Of a stretch of DNA of 64,000 bases, positions 1 through 8,101 are shown in pieces. A model generated the notes under the pieces. That model did not search any database and was not told the DNA's origin. It saw only the letters and a program-made list of their open reading frames with translations. The stretch is from Burkholderiales bacterium (GTDB taxonomy: Bacteria; Pseudomonadota; Gammaproteobacteria; Burkholderiales; Methylophilaceae): the NCBI GenBank assembly GCA_030831475.1, contig JAURKY010000008.1:174829-238828 (forward strand), written 5' to 3'. The number at the start of each line of letters is the position of its first letter. The first letter of the stretch is position 1. The position numbers were made by a program, and so were the translations under genes.

Positions 1-7
1 TTTTTTT

Positions 8-754
8 ATGATAGGTCTAATTGGTGGAACTGGCATTGATAAAATCAAAGATGTAGAAATTTTACGTCAAAATGATATTAATACCCCTTATGGAAGGCCC
101 TCTGAGAAGTTATCCTTTTTATCCTATGATAAGCATGAATTTATTTTTTTACCCCGTCATGGTGAATCCCACTCAATACCTCCACATAAGATTAATTATC
201 GGGCTAATATTTGGGCGCTTAAAAAACTCGGCGTAGAACTAGTTTTTTCAATTGCAACTGTAGGCGCTATAGACAGAAAAGTTAAACCTGGTGATATAGT
301 CATTCCAGATCAGATTATTGATTACACTTATGGTAGAGAGCACACTTTTTTTGATGGTGATCTAAAGCCTGTTGAACACATCGATTTTACTTATCCTTTT
401 TCCGAAGAGCTTAGATTAAAAGTAATTAACTTTGCCAAAAAAAATAAAATTAGTCTTATAGAATCTGGTACCTATGCTGCTGTTCAAGGCCCAAGATTAG
501 AATCAGCTGCAGAAATTGACCGTTACGAAAAAGATGGTGCCAGCATAGTTGGCATGACATGCATGCCTGAAGCGGCTTTAGCAAAAGAGCTTGGTTTAGA
601 ATATTTTGTTATATGTCCTGCAGTTAATTATGCAGCTGGGAGGGCGGACAGCAAAACAGAGCTATCTCATGAAACTATCGTTGCTAATTCAGAAAAAATT
701 ATGACTAAGGTATTTAATTTATTTATTAACTTTTTAAGAAACAATGGCGATTAA
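8..754 (+). CDS. mtnP: S-methyl-5'-thioinosine / methylthioadenosine phosphorylase (MtnP family)
   Basis: Phosphorolyses the nucleoside left over from polyamine synthesis to 5-methylthioribose-1-phosphate and a purine base, in the cytosol. The protein is 248 aa, normal for the family. It has the N-terminal phosphate loop GLIGGTG (3-9), RHG (50-52), the conserved segment [10 protein letters not shown] near 109-118 and GMTCMPEA (182-189). At the base-recognition position it reads VNYAAG (206-211), with Asn207 where adenine-specific MTA phosphorylases have the Asp of TDYD. From family knowledge Asn favours 6-oxopurines, so methylthioinosine is the more likely substrate, as in Pseudomonas MTIP. 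The start fits the usual MxxLIGGTG N-terminus, but only 7 bases of upstream sequence are present, so the promoter is not visible. The last 11 bases overlap def. Confidence 0.88.
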   Translation: MIGLIGGTGIDKIKDVEILRQNDINTPYGRPSEKLSFLSYDKHEFIFLPRHGESHSIPPHKINYRANIWALKKLGVELVFSIATVGAIDRKVKPGDIVIPDQIIDYTYGREHTFFDGDLKPVEHIDFTYPFSEELRLKVINFAKKNKISLIESGTYAAVQGPRLESAAEIDRYEKDGASIVGMTCMPEAALAKELGLEYFVICPAVNYAAGRADSKTELSHETIVANSEKIMTKVFNLFINFLRNNGD

Positions 755-1259
755 AGAAATTTTGAAAATGGGTGACCCTAGACTTTTAGAAAAGTCAAAA
801 CCCCTAAAAGATCTAAATGCTGTTGATTTAGATCAATTAATTCAAGATATGATCGATACAATGGAGGCAAATGATGGTGCTGGTCTTGCAGCACCCCAAA
901 TAGGAATAAATATTCAGTTAGTTATTTTTGGATTTAAAAAAAATGATCGTTACCCTGATGCTGAAGAAGTACCTTTTACCGTCTTAATAAATCCAAAAAT
1001 TACACCCATAGGTGATCAAATAGAAGATGGCTGGGAAGGCTGTTTATCTGTTCCAGGTTTAAGAGGGGTTGTTCCGAGATATAAAAAAATTTCGTATCAG
1101 GGAATAGATCAGTATGGAAAAAAAATTGAAAGAAAAGTTGATGGTTTTCATGCAAGGGTTGTTCAACACGAATGCGATCATCTTTTCGGCATTCTCTATC
1201 CTATGCGTATTAAGGACTTTACTAAATTTGGTTTTCATGAGGTTTTATTTCCAGATTAA
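744..1259 (+). CDS. def: peptide deformylase
   Basis: Removes the N-formyl group from nascent proteins in the cytosol; a metal-dependent hydrolase. All three signature motifs are present: [10 protein letters not shown] (45-54), EGCLSVP (98-104, with the metal-ligand Cys) and HECDH (142-146, two His ligands and the catalytic Glu). At 171 aa it has the usual length. The start codon lies inside the end of the upstream phosphorylase gene (11-bp overlap), so the two are probably co-transcribed and translationally coupled. The usual partner fmt (methionyl-tRNA formyltransferase) is not beside it. Followed by tRNA-Ser. Confidence 0.96.
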   Translation: MAIKEILKMGDPRLLEKSKPLKDLNAVDLDQLIQDMIDTMEANDGAGLAAPQIGINIQLVIFGFKKNDRYPDAEEVPFTVLINPKITPIGDQIEDGWEGCLSVPGLRGVVPRYKKISYQGIDQYGKKIERKVDGFHARVVQHECDHLFGILYPMRIKDFTKFGFHEVLFPD

Positions 1260-1299
1260 GCTTCAAGAAATATAGTCACTATGATAAAATTTCGATCAC

Positions 1300-1389
1300 G
1301 GAAGAGTGGCAGAGCGGTTTAATGCACCGGTCTTGAAAACCGACGTGGGTTCGCGCCCACCGTGAGTTCGAATCTCACCTCTTCCGCCA
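1300..1389 (+). tRNA. tRNA-Ser (anticodon TGA)
   Basis: A 90-nt class II tRNA with long variable arm. The acceptor stem GGAAGAG (1300-1306) pairs with CTCTTCC (1379-1385), followed by discriminator G and an encoded CCA (1387-1389). The anticodon loop CTTGAAA is at 1332-1338 with TGA at 1334-1336, and the T arm carries GTTCGAATC. A TAAAAT sequence at 1285-1290, about 10 bases upstream, is a reasonable -10 element. Confidence 0.97.
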
Positions 1390-1394
1390 CAAAA

Positions 1395-1886
1395 TTAATT
1401 AAAATTTAAACATCTGTCACCATTAATTTTTTTTATTGGAAATGTAACCTTAGAAATCTCATTTGATAAAATATCAATTAATTCAATATAATGCTGAGTA
1501 ATTAAACCTTCACTATACTCTTGTAAATAAACTCGATTTTCATGACTGATTTTTAATTCATTATATTTTTTTGCACTCTCTGAATATAATCTTACCTTAA
1601 TATCTGTATTTAAATTTTTTAAAAAAGGGTCATAAACTGTGACCGGATATAAATTGACAATAAAATCTGATTTTATTTCTGGCTGACACTTTTTATATAT
1701 ACCTTTCTTAGTTTCAAACGCATCTTCTAAAAGCTCCCCAGGATAATAATTAATAAGCTTTATTCCATTCATTAGATATGAGTGAGGGTTTTTGTAAAAA
1801 AAATCTGATAAAAAGTATTGAATTTCTATACAAAATAAATTTTTGCAGAAAAATAGAAAAAAAAGGATTATGTATTTAAGATTCAT
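1395..1886 (-). CDS. uncharacterised secreted protein, 163 aa
   Basis: I do not recognise the family. The N-terminus (MNLKYIILFFLFF...) is a hydrophobic signal sequence with one Lys, so export is likely. The mature part is about 140 aa of Tyr/Leu/Lys/Ile-rich sequence with single cysteines in the middle (KKC, near 90) and just before the C-terminus (DRCLNFN), which could form a disulfide in the periplasm. The ATG at 1886 is chosen; an upstream TTG at 1898 is in frame but would put a polar stretch before the signal sequence. The gene is divergent to the nuclease gene and the two start regions overlap or abut, so their promoters must lie within each other's 5' coding sequence. The 3' end lies 5 bases from tRNA-Ser. 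Confidence 0.6.
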   Translation of the reverse strand: MNLKYIILFFLFFCKNLFCIEIQYFLSDFFYKNPHSYLMNGIKLINYYPGELLEDAFETKKGIYKKCQPEIKSDFIVNLYPVTVYDPFLKNLNTDIKVRLYSESAKKYNELKISHENRVYLQEYSEGLITQHYIELIDILSNEISKVTFPIKKINGDRCLNFN

Positions 1887-1890
1887 ATTA

Positions 1891-2367
1891 ATGTACAAAC
1901 TTATTTTAATAACTCTATTACTATGTTACCAGTTATCATATTCAAATGAAAAAGGAATTGTTTCGAAAATTATAGATGGGGATACAATATATTTAAAAAC
2001 TAATCAAAAAGAAATTAAAGTAAGGCTTCAGTTTATTGATGCGCCTGAATTAAATCAGTCTTTTGGAAAAGAATCTAAATTATTTCTTGAAAGTTTAATT
2101 TTAAATAGATTAGTTATTGTTAAAGGAAATAAGAAAGATAAATACAAAAGAATATTAGGGGTCATATCTCTAGATGAGGTGGATATAAATCTTGAAATGA
2201 TTAAAGCAGGAGCGGCTTGGCATTTTAAAAAATATGCTGAATTTGATCAAACTGAGTATCAATATCAAATTTACGATGAATATGAACAGCAAGCTAAATT
2301 TAGAGAACTTGGTCTATGGAAAGAAAATGCCATCCCACCTTGGCTTTGGAGAAAAAATAAAAAATGA
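1891..2367 (+). CDS. secreted thermonuclease-like (SNase domain) nuclease
   Basis: A staphylococcal-nuclease (TNase) fold protein of about 158 aa, probably a Ca-dependent exported nuclease. An N-terminal signal peptide (MYKLILITLLLCYQLSYS) is followed by the SNase core: IDGDTI, VRLQFIDAPE (the Arg and Asp of the active site), KDKYKRILG (second catalytic Arg region), the AAWHF segment and a C-terminal GLW...PPWLWRK, all typical. In-frame starts exist at 1843 (TTG), 1870 (ATG) and 1891 (ATG). I prefer 1891 because it gives the cleanest signal peptide, although 1870 has a nearby AAGGA that sits too close. Export would suit scavenging of extracellular DNA. Followed after 31 bp by the peroxidase gene. 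Confidence 0.8.
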   Translation: MYKLILITLLLCYQLSYSNEKGIVSKIIDGDTIYLKTNQKEIKVRLQFIDAPELNQSFGKESKLFLESLILNRLVIVKGNKKDKYKRILGVISLDEVDINLEMIKAGAAWHFKKYAEFDQTEYQYQIYDEYEQQAKFRELGLWKENAIPPWLWRKNKK

Positions 2368-2398
2368 ACATTATCCTAAAAATAAAGGTCATAAAATT

Positions 2399-2926
2399 AT
2401 GAAAAAATTAATTTTAATATTCTTATTTTTTGTCCCCTTAATAGCTTGGTCTGCATGTGATGATCTCTATAATCACAAATTGACGACGTTACAAGGTGAA
2501 AATTTTAATTTATGTGAACATCATGAGAAGCCAATTATTTTTGTAAATACGGCAAGCAAGTGCGGTTTTACCTCTCAGTTTGAAGGTTTGGAAAAGCTTT
2601 ACAGTCAAAATAAGGATAGACTTCTTGTTGTTGGTTTCCCCTCAAATGATTTTAATCAGGAACTGAAAACAGATAAGGAGATACAGGATTTTTGTAAACT
2701 TACCTATGCTGTTGAATTTCCTATGATGAGCAAGTCGAGTGTGGTAGGCAAAAAAGCAAATCCTATTTATAAAATTTTATTTGAAAGAACTGGTGAGGCT
2801 CCCATGTGGAATTTTTATAAGTTTCTAGTAGCTCCCGATGCAAAAAAAATCAATGTTTTTCCAAGCACGGTATCACCAGAGTCTGATGAATTCTTAGATA
2901 CCCTAAAACCTTACTTAAATAATTAA
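2399..2926 (+). CDS. glutathione peroxidase family thiol peroxidase (Cys type), exported
   Basis: Reduces hydroperoxides, in bacteria usually with thioredoxin or glutathione. Motifs: NTASKCGFT (50-58) with the peroxidatic residue a normal Cys55 (TGC codon, not selenocysteine), FPSNDFNQE (80-88, the family's FPxNQFxxQE with the usual Cys replaced by Ser and Gln by Asp), and WNFYKF (137-142). The N-terminus (MKKLILIFLFFVPLIAWSA) is a Sec signal, so this copy probably acts in the periplasm. I place the start at the ATG at 2399; the longer frame upstream is read-through of the nuclease 3' end. The stop overlaps the convergent ppsR stop by 4 bases. Confidence 0.9.
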   Translation: MKKLILIFLFFVPLIAWSACDDLYNHKLTTLQGENFNLCEHHEKPIIFVNTASKCGFTSQFEGLEKLYSQNKDRLLVVGFPSNDFNQELKTDKEIQDFCKLTYAVEFPMMSKSSVVGKKANPIYKILFERTGEAPMWNFYKFLVAPDAKKINVFPSTVSPESDEFLDTLKPYLNN

Positions 2927-3732
2927 TTTTTCATGTGCTGAATGATAATTGCGGAGAGTTCTTCTACCGATCTTGATGTAGACTCAGCCATCGGAATACC
3001 TATTTTTTTCATTAATGTTTCAGCTTTTAGGATTTCTTCCCTACAATTTGCAAGAGATGCATAATGAGAATTAGGTCGTCTTTCACTTCGCAACGAATGT
3101 AATCTTTCTGGTCTGATTGTTAATCCAAAAATTTTATCCAAGTAGCCTTCAAGAATAGGCGGTAGAGAGCCTCTCTCAAAATCCTCTGGTATAAGGGGGT
3201 AATTCGCCGCTTTAATTCCAAATTGCATCGCTAGGTAGATGCTTGTAGGCGTTTTACCACTTCGAGAAACACCTATTAAAATAACTTGAGCTTGATTAAG
3301 CCCGGAATGAGTCATTCCATCGTCATGCCCCAACGCAAAATTAATAGCTTCCATTCTAGATCCATAATTAGCCCCTTTGATACTATGGGAAACTCCCGGC
3401 CTAGTAAGAGCAGTTTGATTAAGTTCTCTACCTAAAGGATGAATAAAAGATTCAAAAAGATCTACATAGTAAGCATCTACTTGTTTTAGCTCAGAAGCTA
3501 AGTTTGTATCACCAATAGACATAATAACAACAGGTCTTTGCCCCGTCGCAAGTTTTGCATTAACGATACGTTTTTGCGCATCTTCAATTTTAGAAATCGA
3601 ATCGGTAAAAGGAATACGTATTTGTTCAAAATCAGTTTCGGGAAAATGTGCTAATAACCCGCCAAGAGAGCCTGCCGTAATTCCTGTGCCATCAGAAATA
3701 AAAAAAGCAGCTCTTTTAATTTTTTCAGTCAT
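2923..3732 (-). CDS. ppsR: PEP synthase regulatory protein (kinase/pyrophosphorylase)
   Basis: A bifunctional DUF299-family enzyme that inactivates and reactivates PEP synthase by ADP-dependent phosphorylation and Pi-dependent dephosphorylation of a Thr near the catalytic His. The P-loop-like GVSRSGKT (154-161) and the preceding HDDG (136-139) are the family signatures, and the length (269 aa) is typical. The start codon directly abuts the ppsA stop, so the pair is one operon. This gives fast post-translational control of the pyruvate-to-PEP step, plausible in a methylotroph whose C1 assimilation yields pyruvate. Confidence 0.95.
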   Translation of the reverse strand: MTEKIKRAAFFISDGTGITAGSLGGLLAHFPETDFEQIRIPFTDSISKIEDAQKRIVNAKLATGQRPVVIMSIGDTNLASELKQVDAYYVDLFESFIHPLGRELNQTALTRPGVSHSIKGANYGSRMEAINFALGHDDGMTHSGLNQAQVILIGVSRSGKTPTSIYLAMQFGIKAANYPLIPEDFERGSLPPILEGYLDKIFGLTIRPERLHSLRSERRPNSHYASLANCREEILKAETLMKKIGIPMAESTSRSVEELSAIIIQHMKN

Positions 3733-6092
3733 TATTTTGTGATCTGTTTCCAGGTATTAATGACTGTATCAGGATTTAAAGATAGGGAGCTAATACCTTG
3801 TTTAACTAACCAGTCTGCAAAATCTGGGTGATCTGAAGGCCCCTGACCACATATACCAATGTATTTCTTTGTCTTTTTCCCTGCAGCAATAGCCGCTTCT
3901 ATCAATTTAATTACAGCCGGATCTCTTTCATCAAAACCCTCTGCAAGTATTCCGGAGTCCCTGTCAGTGCCAAGCGTTAATTGTGTCAGATCATTTGATC
4001 CAATTGAGAATCCATCAAAATGATTTAAAAACTCCTCAGCAATAACTGCATTTGATGGAACTTCACACATCATGATAATTTTTAAATTATTTTCACCACG
4101 TTTCAAACCATATTTTTGCATCAGATCAAGCACGGCTGTGGCTTCTGAAAGGGTTCTTACAAAAGGAATCATGAGCTGAACATTGGTTAGCCCAAGCTTA
4201 TTTCTTACCTTCTTCATAGCCTCGCACTCGAGCGCAAAACATTCTTGAAACTCTCTAGATATATATCGTGCCGCACCCCTAAATCCAATCATAGGATTTT
4301 CCTCATCAGGCTCATAAATATCACCTGCAACAAGTTTTTTATATTCATTAGATTTGAAGTCTGATAGACGAACAATTACAGGGTTGGGGTAAAATGCTGC
4401 TGCAATGGTAGCAACACCTTCAGTGACTTTTTCAACATAAAAATCTTTTGGATCTTTATATCCTCGCGCTCGGTAATCGATCGCTTTTTGGATATCGGCT
4501 GGCATTGCTGAATAATTTATGATGGCTTTAGGATGAATTCCAATCATGTTGTTAATGACAAACTCAAGACGGGCCAATCCAACACCGTGATTGGGCGTCT
4601 GAGCAAATGTAAAAGCCATGTCAGGGTTTCCAACATTCATCATGATTTTAACCGGAGGTTCTTTTAAATCACCCTGGTTTTCTGTTTTAACATCATATTT
4701 AAGCTCACCTTGGTAAACAATACCTGTCTCTCCCTCAGAGCAGGCTACAGTCACTAAATCGCCATCATTAAGTAGTTCCGTAGCATTTACACTACCTACT
4801 ATCGCAGGGATGCCAAGTTCACGAGCAATAATGGCTGCATGACAAGTTCGTCCACCACGGTTAGTAACAAGTGCAGAAGCTCTTTTCATAACAGGCTCCC
4901 AATTAGGGTCAGTCATATCAGCTACTAAAATGTCTCCAGGTTGAACGGTGTGCATTTCTGCCGGATCACTTACAACTCTAACTGGACCCACCCCAATTTT
5001 TTGTGTTACTGCACGACCAGCTACAATCGCTTTACCATTTTCGAGCAGCTTAAAGACCTCTGTACCACTTTTTGCTTGAGATTTAACGGTTTCAGGTCTC
5101 GCTTGTAGGATGTAAATTTTTCCATCAAGACCATTTTTTCCCCACTCAATATCCATCGGGCATTTGTAATGAGATTCAATGGTCATTGCATATTTTGCAA
5201 GCTCTAGGATATCCTCATCACTTATACAAAATTCATTAGCAAGTTTATCCTCAACGTCAATTGTTCTTGTGCTGAGTCCTGCTTTTGTATCTTCACTAAA
5301 AATCATTTTTATTTTTTTTGATCCAATCGACCGTCTAACGATTGCAGGCTTACCTTCAGCCAGCAGAGGTTTATGAACATAAAATTCATCAGGATTAACT
5401 GCACCTTGAACTACGGTTTCACCTAAGCCATAAGAGGCGGTAATGAAGACAACATCTTTAAAACCTGATTCTGTATCAATTGTAAACATAACGCCCGAGC
5501 AGCCAATATCACTTCTTACCATTTGCTGAACACCAGCAGAAATCGCTACTTCAGAATGAATAAAACCTTTATGAACCCTGTAGGAAATGGCTCTGTCGTT
5601 GTAAAGAGAGGCAAATACCTCTTTAATAGCATGTCGAATATTATCGAGACCTTGAATATTTAAAAAACTTTCTTGTTGGCCAGCGAATGATGCATCAGGT
5701 AAATCTTCTGCTGTTGCAGAGGAGCGAACTGCGTAGGTTGTTCCTTCAACAGATTTTGTTGTTAAAATTTCATAATTATTTTTGATAGAATCCTCTAAAT
5801 CATCAGAGAAGGGAGTATCTAGGATCCATTTTCGAATTGTTTTACCTGTCTTAGCAAGTTCTGTCACATCATTAATATCTAAATTTTCAAGCTCTTTTTC
5901 AATTTTTTTACCAAGATCATTATGATTTAGAAATTCTTTAAAAGCTTCTGCAGTTGTAGCAAACCCAGTTGGAACACGGACATCTTTTTTATTTAATTGG
6001 GATATCATCTCGCCTAAAGAGGCGTTTTTCCCACCAACTTTTCCAACGTCAGTGTTTCTTAATTCTTCAAAGGGTATGACGTGTTGTGACAT
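3732..6092 (-). CDS. ppsA: phosphoenolpyruvate synthase (pyruvate, water dikinase)
   Basis: Makes PEP from pyruvate and ATP. 786 aa, full length: N-terminal ATP-grasp domain (AVRSSATAEDLPDASFAGQQ region, 121-140), swivelling phosphohistidine domain with GGRTCHAA (catalytic His418, the preceding Thr being the likely PpsR target) and C-terminal PEP/pyruvate TIM barrel ending near CGQGPSDHPDF. A good Shine-Dalgarno AAGGAA precedes the start. The first gene of ppsA-ppsR, divergent from transaldolase across a 210-bp regulatory region. It returns pyruvate, produced by RuMP plus Entner-Doudoroff type cleavage, to gluconeogenesis. Confidence 0.97.
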   Translation of the reverse strand: MSQHVIPFEELRNTDVGKVGGKNASLGEMISQLNKKDVRVPTGFATTAEAFKEFLNHNDLGKKIEKELENLDINDVTELAKTGKTIRKWILDTPFSDDLEDSIKNNYEILTTKSVEGTTYAVRSSATAEDLPDASFAGQQESFLNIQGLDNIRHAIKEVFASLYNDRAISYRVHKGFIHSEVAISAGVQQMVRSDIGCSGVMFTIDTESGFKDVVFITASYGLGETVVQGAVNPDEFYVHKPLLAEGKPAIVRRSIGSKKIKMIFSEDTKAGLSTRTIDVEDKLANEFCISDEDILELAKYAMTIESHYKCPMDIEWGKNGLDGKIYILQARPETVKSQAKSGTEVFKLLENGKAIVAGRAVTQKIGVGPVRVVSDPAEMHTVQPGDILVADMTDPNWEPVMKRASALVTNRGGRTCHAAIIARELGIPAIVGSVNATELLNDGDLVTVACSEGETGIVYQGELKYDVKTENQGDLKEPPVKIMMNVGNPDMAFTFAQTPNHGVGLARLEFVINNMIGIHPKAIINYSAMPADIQKAIDYRARGYKDPKDFYVEKVTEGVATIAAAFYPNPVIVRLSDFKSNEYKKLVAGDIYEPDEENPMIGFRGAARYISREFQECFALECEAMKKVRNKLGLTNVQLMIPFVRTLSEATAVLDLMQKYGLKRGENNLKIIMMCEVPSNAVIAEEFLNHFDGFSIGSNDLTQLTLGTDRDSGILAEGFDERDPAVIKLIEAAIAAGKKTKKYIGICGQGPSDHPDFADWLVKQGISSLSLNPDTVINTWKQITK

Positions 6093-6228
6093 TAAATTTC
6101 CTTAAGACTGCCCTTAACTATAAGGCTTAATTATTAGAAAAACCGTAATTCTGCCAAAGATGTTGTTTTTTGTCATTAATCTAAGTATTTTTTTAATGAA
6201 TTAAGGTATTCTAATCCCAAATAAAAAA

Positions 6229-6258
6229 TTGCGATATCGACCTAAATATTGTTAAAAT
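6229..6258 (+). promoter_or_regulatory. predicted sigma-70 promoter of transaldolase
   Basis: TTGCGA (6229-6234), an 18-bp spacer, then TAAAAT (6253-6258), 4/6 and 5/6 matches to the -35 and -10 consensus, 44 bp upstream of the gene, which also has a GGAG Shine-Dalgarno at 6293-6296. The rest of the 210-bp gap must hold the divergent ppsA promoter; I see no other clear element there. Confidence 0.45.
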
Positions 6259-6302
6259 GATCATCTTTTAAAGTTTTTAATTAGTTTTACACGGAGATTT
6301 AA

Positions 6303-7253
6303 ATGGCATCATTATTAGAACAACTCAAAGATATGACCACGATTGTTGCGGATACGGGTGAAGTAGACGCAATTAAAACACTCAAACCAGTTGACGCAAC
6401 AACAAACCCATCTCTATTACTTAAAGCAAGTCAGCTTCCACAATGTGAGTCAATGATTGAAGATGCTATTGCCTATGCTAAATCTCAGGGTGGTTCCAAA
6501 GGAGAGCAAATTGCTAATGCCGCTGATAAATTAGCAGTCAATGTTGGTTTAGAAATTCTAAATCACATTCCTGGACGTATTTCTACTGAAGTAGATGCAA
6601 GTCTCTCATTTAATATTGATGCTATGGTGACAAAGGCTCGAAAAATTATGAAGCTTTATAATGATGCAGGAGTTTCAAATGATCGTGTGCTCATTAAGCT
6701 TGCTTCAACATGGGAAGGTATTAAAGCCGGAGAAATACTTGAAAAAGAGGGAATCAACTGTAACTTAACACTTTTATTTAGTTTTGCCCAAGCTAGAGCA
6801 TGTGCTGAAGCCGGTGTTTTCTTAATTTCACCCTTTGTGGGCCGTATTTTAGATTGGTTTAAAGCCAAAAATGGAAAAGATTATCAAGGCGCTGAGGATC
6901 CTGGCGTTATATCTGTAACTACTATTTATAATTGGTATAAAGAACATGGATTTAAAACTGTTGTAATGGGTGCATCTTTTAGAAACATTAGTGAGATTAC
7001 AGAGCTTGCTGGATGTGATCGTTTAACTATTGCCCCAACACTTTTAACCGAACTGGAAAATACCCAAGGTGATTTACCTAAAAAATTGGTTGATAACGGT
7101 GCAAAAACAGAAAAACCAGCAAGATTAACAGAATCACAATTCAGATTTGATCATAATGAAGATGCTATGGCGACTGAAAAACTCGCTGAAGGCATTAGAA
7201 ATTTTGTGATTGATCAAAACAAATTAGAAAAAGCATTAGCTGAAAAACTCTAA
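6303..7253 (+). CDS. tal: transaldolase
   Basis: Moves a dihydroxyacetone unit between sugar phosphates. In this setting it serves the rearrangement branch of the RuMP cycle that regenerates ribulose-5-phosphate. 316 aa, the TalB-type length. [10 protein letters not shown] (31-40) is the family N-terminal signature and Lys132 in [11 protein letters not shown] forms the Schiff base. The leader has GGAG seven bases before ATG. It sits directly upstream of hps but is separated from it by 131 bp with a separate strong promoter, so it is a neighbour rather than an obligatory operon partner. Confidence 0.97.
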   Translation: MASLLEQLKDMTTIVADTGEVDAIKTLKPVDATTNPSLLLKASQLPQCESMIEDAIAYAKSQGGSKGEQIANAADKLAVNVGLEILNHIPGRISTEVDASLSFNIDAMVTKARKIMKLYNDAGVSNDRVLIKLASTWEGIKAGEILEKEGINCNLTLLFSFAQARACAEAGVFLISPFVGRILDWFKAKNGKDYQGAEDPGVISVTTIYNWYKEHGFKTVVMGASFRNISEITELAGCDRLTIAPTLLTELENTQGDLPKKLVDNGAKTEKPARLTESQFRFDHNEDAMATEKLAEGIRNFVIDQNKLEKALAEKL

Positions 7254-7262
7254 TTTGATTCA

Positions 7263-7295
7263 AGGCAGAATCATTGACATACAAAGCTTCTGCCT
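7263..7295. repeat. 8-bp perfect inverted repeat embracing the hps -35 box
   Basis: AGGCAGAA (7263-7270) and TTCTGCCT (7288-7295) are exact inverted copies 17 bases apart. The TTGACA -35 box lies between them and the right arm runs up to the -10 box. It could be a regulator operator or, as RNA, a weak hairpin at the end of the transaldolase transcript; there is no U-tract, so a simple terminator is less likely. Confidence 0.55.
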
Positions 7296-7302
7296 ATATC
7301 AT
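7274..7302 (+). promoter_or_regulatory. strong predicted sigma-70 promoter of hps
   Basis: A consensus TTGACA (7274-7279), exactly 17 bp of spacer, then TATCAT (7297-7302, 5/6). It predicts a transcript starting near 7309 with a leader of about 75 nt. The leader holds a small perfect hairpin AGTGAA-ATG-TTCACT (7323-7337) and a GGGAG Shine-Dalgarno at 7373-7377. This is the best promoter match I found in the window, in keeping with hps being among the most expressed genes of RuMP methylotrophs. Confidence 0.75.
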
Positions 7303-7384
7303 CGACGATCTGTGTAAGTAAAAGTGAAATGTTCACTATTCGGTACGTAGATTTTTTTAATACGATTTTTATGGGAGATTTACC

Positions 7385-8017
7385 ATGGCATTAACTCAAA
7401 TGGCATTAGATTCTTTAGACTTTGATGCAACCGTTGCTTTAGCTGAGAAGGTTGCACCTCACGTTGATATCCTTGAAATTGGTACACCATGTATCAAACA
7501 CAATGGTATCAAATTACTTGAAACACTCCGCGCAAAGTTTCCAAATAACTTAATCCTAGTTGACTTAAAAACAATGGATGCAGGCGAATACGAAGCTGAA
7601 CCTTTCTACAAGGCAGGTGGTGATATTTGTACAGTACTTGGCGCATCAGGCATCGCTACAATTAAAGGCGTTATTGCTGCTGCTAAAAAATATGGCAAGG
7701 AAGTTCAAGTTGATATGATCAACGTTGACGATAAAGTTGCATTAGCTAAGGAATGTGTTGCTGCAGGTGCTCAAATTATTGGTGTTCACACTGGTCTTGA
7801 TGCCCAAGCTGCAGGACATACTCCATTTGCTGATTTAACTGCAATTTCTGCTGCTGTTGGTGGTTCAGCTAAAATTTCTGTTGCTGGAGGTATTAAGGCA
7901 AATACTACTCAACAAGTGAAAGATGCTGGCGCTGCAATTATTGTTGCGGGTGCTGCTATTTACGGTGCTGCTGATCCAGCTGCTGCTGCTGCTGAAATTA
8001 CAGGTATTGCTCACTAA
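7385..8017 (+). CDS. hps: 3-hexulose-6-phosphate synthase
   Basis: Condenses formaldehyde with ribulose-5-phosphate to hexulose-6-phosphate, the carbon-fixing step of the RuMP cycle. 210 aa, the usual single-domain length. DLKTMDAGE (60-68) is the catalytic/Mg-binding signature of the HPS/KGPDC group, and the C-terminal phosphate site SVAGGIK is present. The codon choice is visibly more biased (runs of GCT and GCA for Ala, few rare codons) than in neighbouring genes, consistent with very high expression. It has its own strong promoter and a rho-independent terminator, so it forms a single-gene transcript. The C-terminus is Ala-rich. Confidence 0.97.
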   Translation: MALTQMALDSLDFDATVALAEKVAPHVDILEIGTPCIKHNGIKLLETLRAKFPNNLILVDLKTMDAGEYEAEPFYKAGGDICTVLGASGIATIKGVIAAAKKYGKEVQVDMINVDDKVALAKECVAAGAQIIGVHTGLDAQAAGHTPFADLTAISAAVGGSAKISVAGGIKANTTQQVKDAGAAIIVAGAAIYGAADPAAAAAEITGIAH

Positions 8018-8039
8018 TTCCTATTAGTTATGCAAAATT

Positions 8040-8070
8040 AAAACCCGGCTTATTTGTCGGGTTTTTTTTT
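8040..8070 (+). terminator. rho-independent terminator after hps
   Basis: The stem AAACCCG (8041-8047) / CGGGTTT (8058-8064) with a 10-nt loop runs into an unbroken T tract to 8070. It lies 23 bases after the hps stop. Confidence 0.9.
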
Positions 8071-8081
8071 GATATGATAAT
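8054..8081 (+). promoter_or_regulatory. possible promoter of phi, overlapping the hps terminator
   Basis: TTGTCG (8054-8059, 4/6) lies in the 3' part of the terminator hairpin, followed by a 16-bp spacer and GATAAT (8076-8081, 5/6). It would give a short leader of about 15 nt containing the AAGGA ribosome site. A promoter is needed here because a strong terminator separates hps from phi. Confidence 0.4.
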
Positions 8082-8101
8082 GTTTTAATAAGGATTACAT
8101 C

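Noticed and set aside
2552-2575. Selenocysteine glutathione peroxidase
   Set aside because: The active-site codon is TGC (Cys), with no in-frame TGA.
7981-8000. GCT-repeat run at the end of hps as a microsatellite
   Set aside because: Explained by the Ala-rich C-terminus with a strong codon bias.
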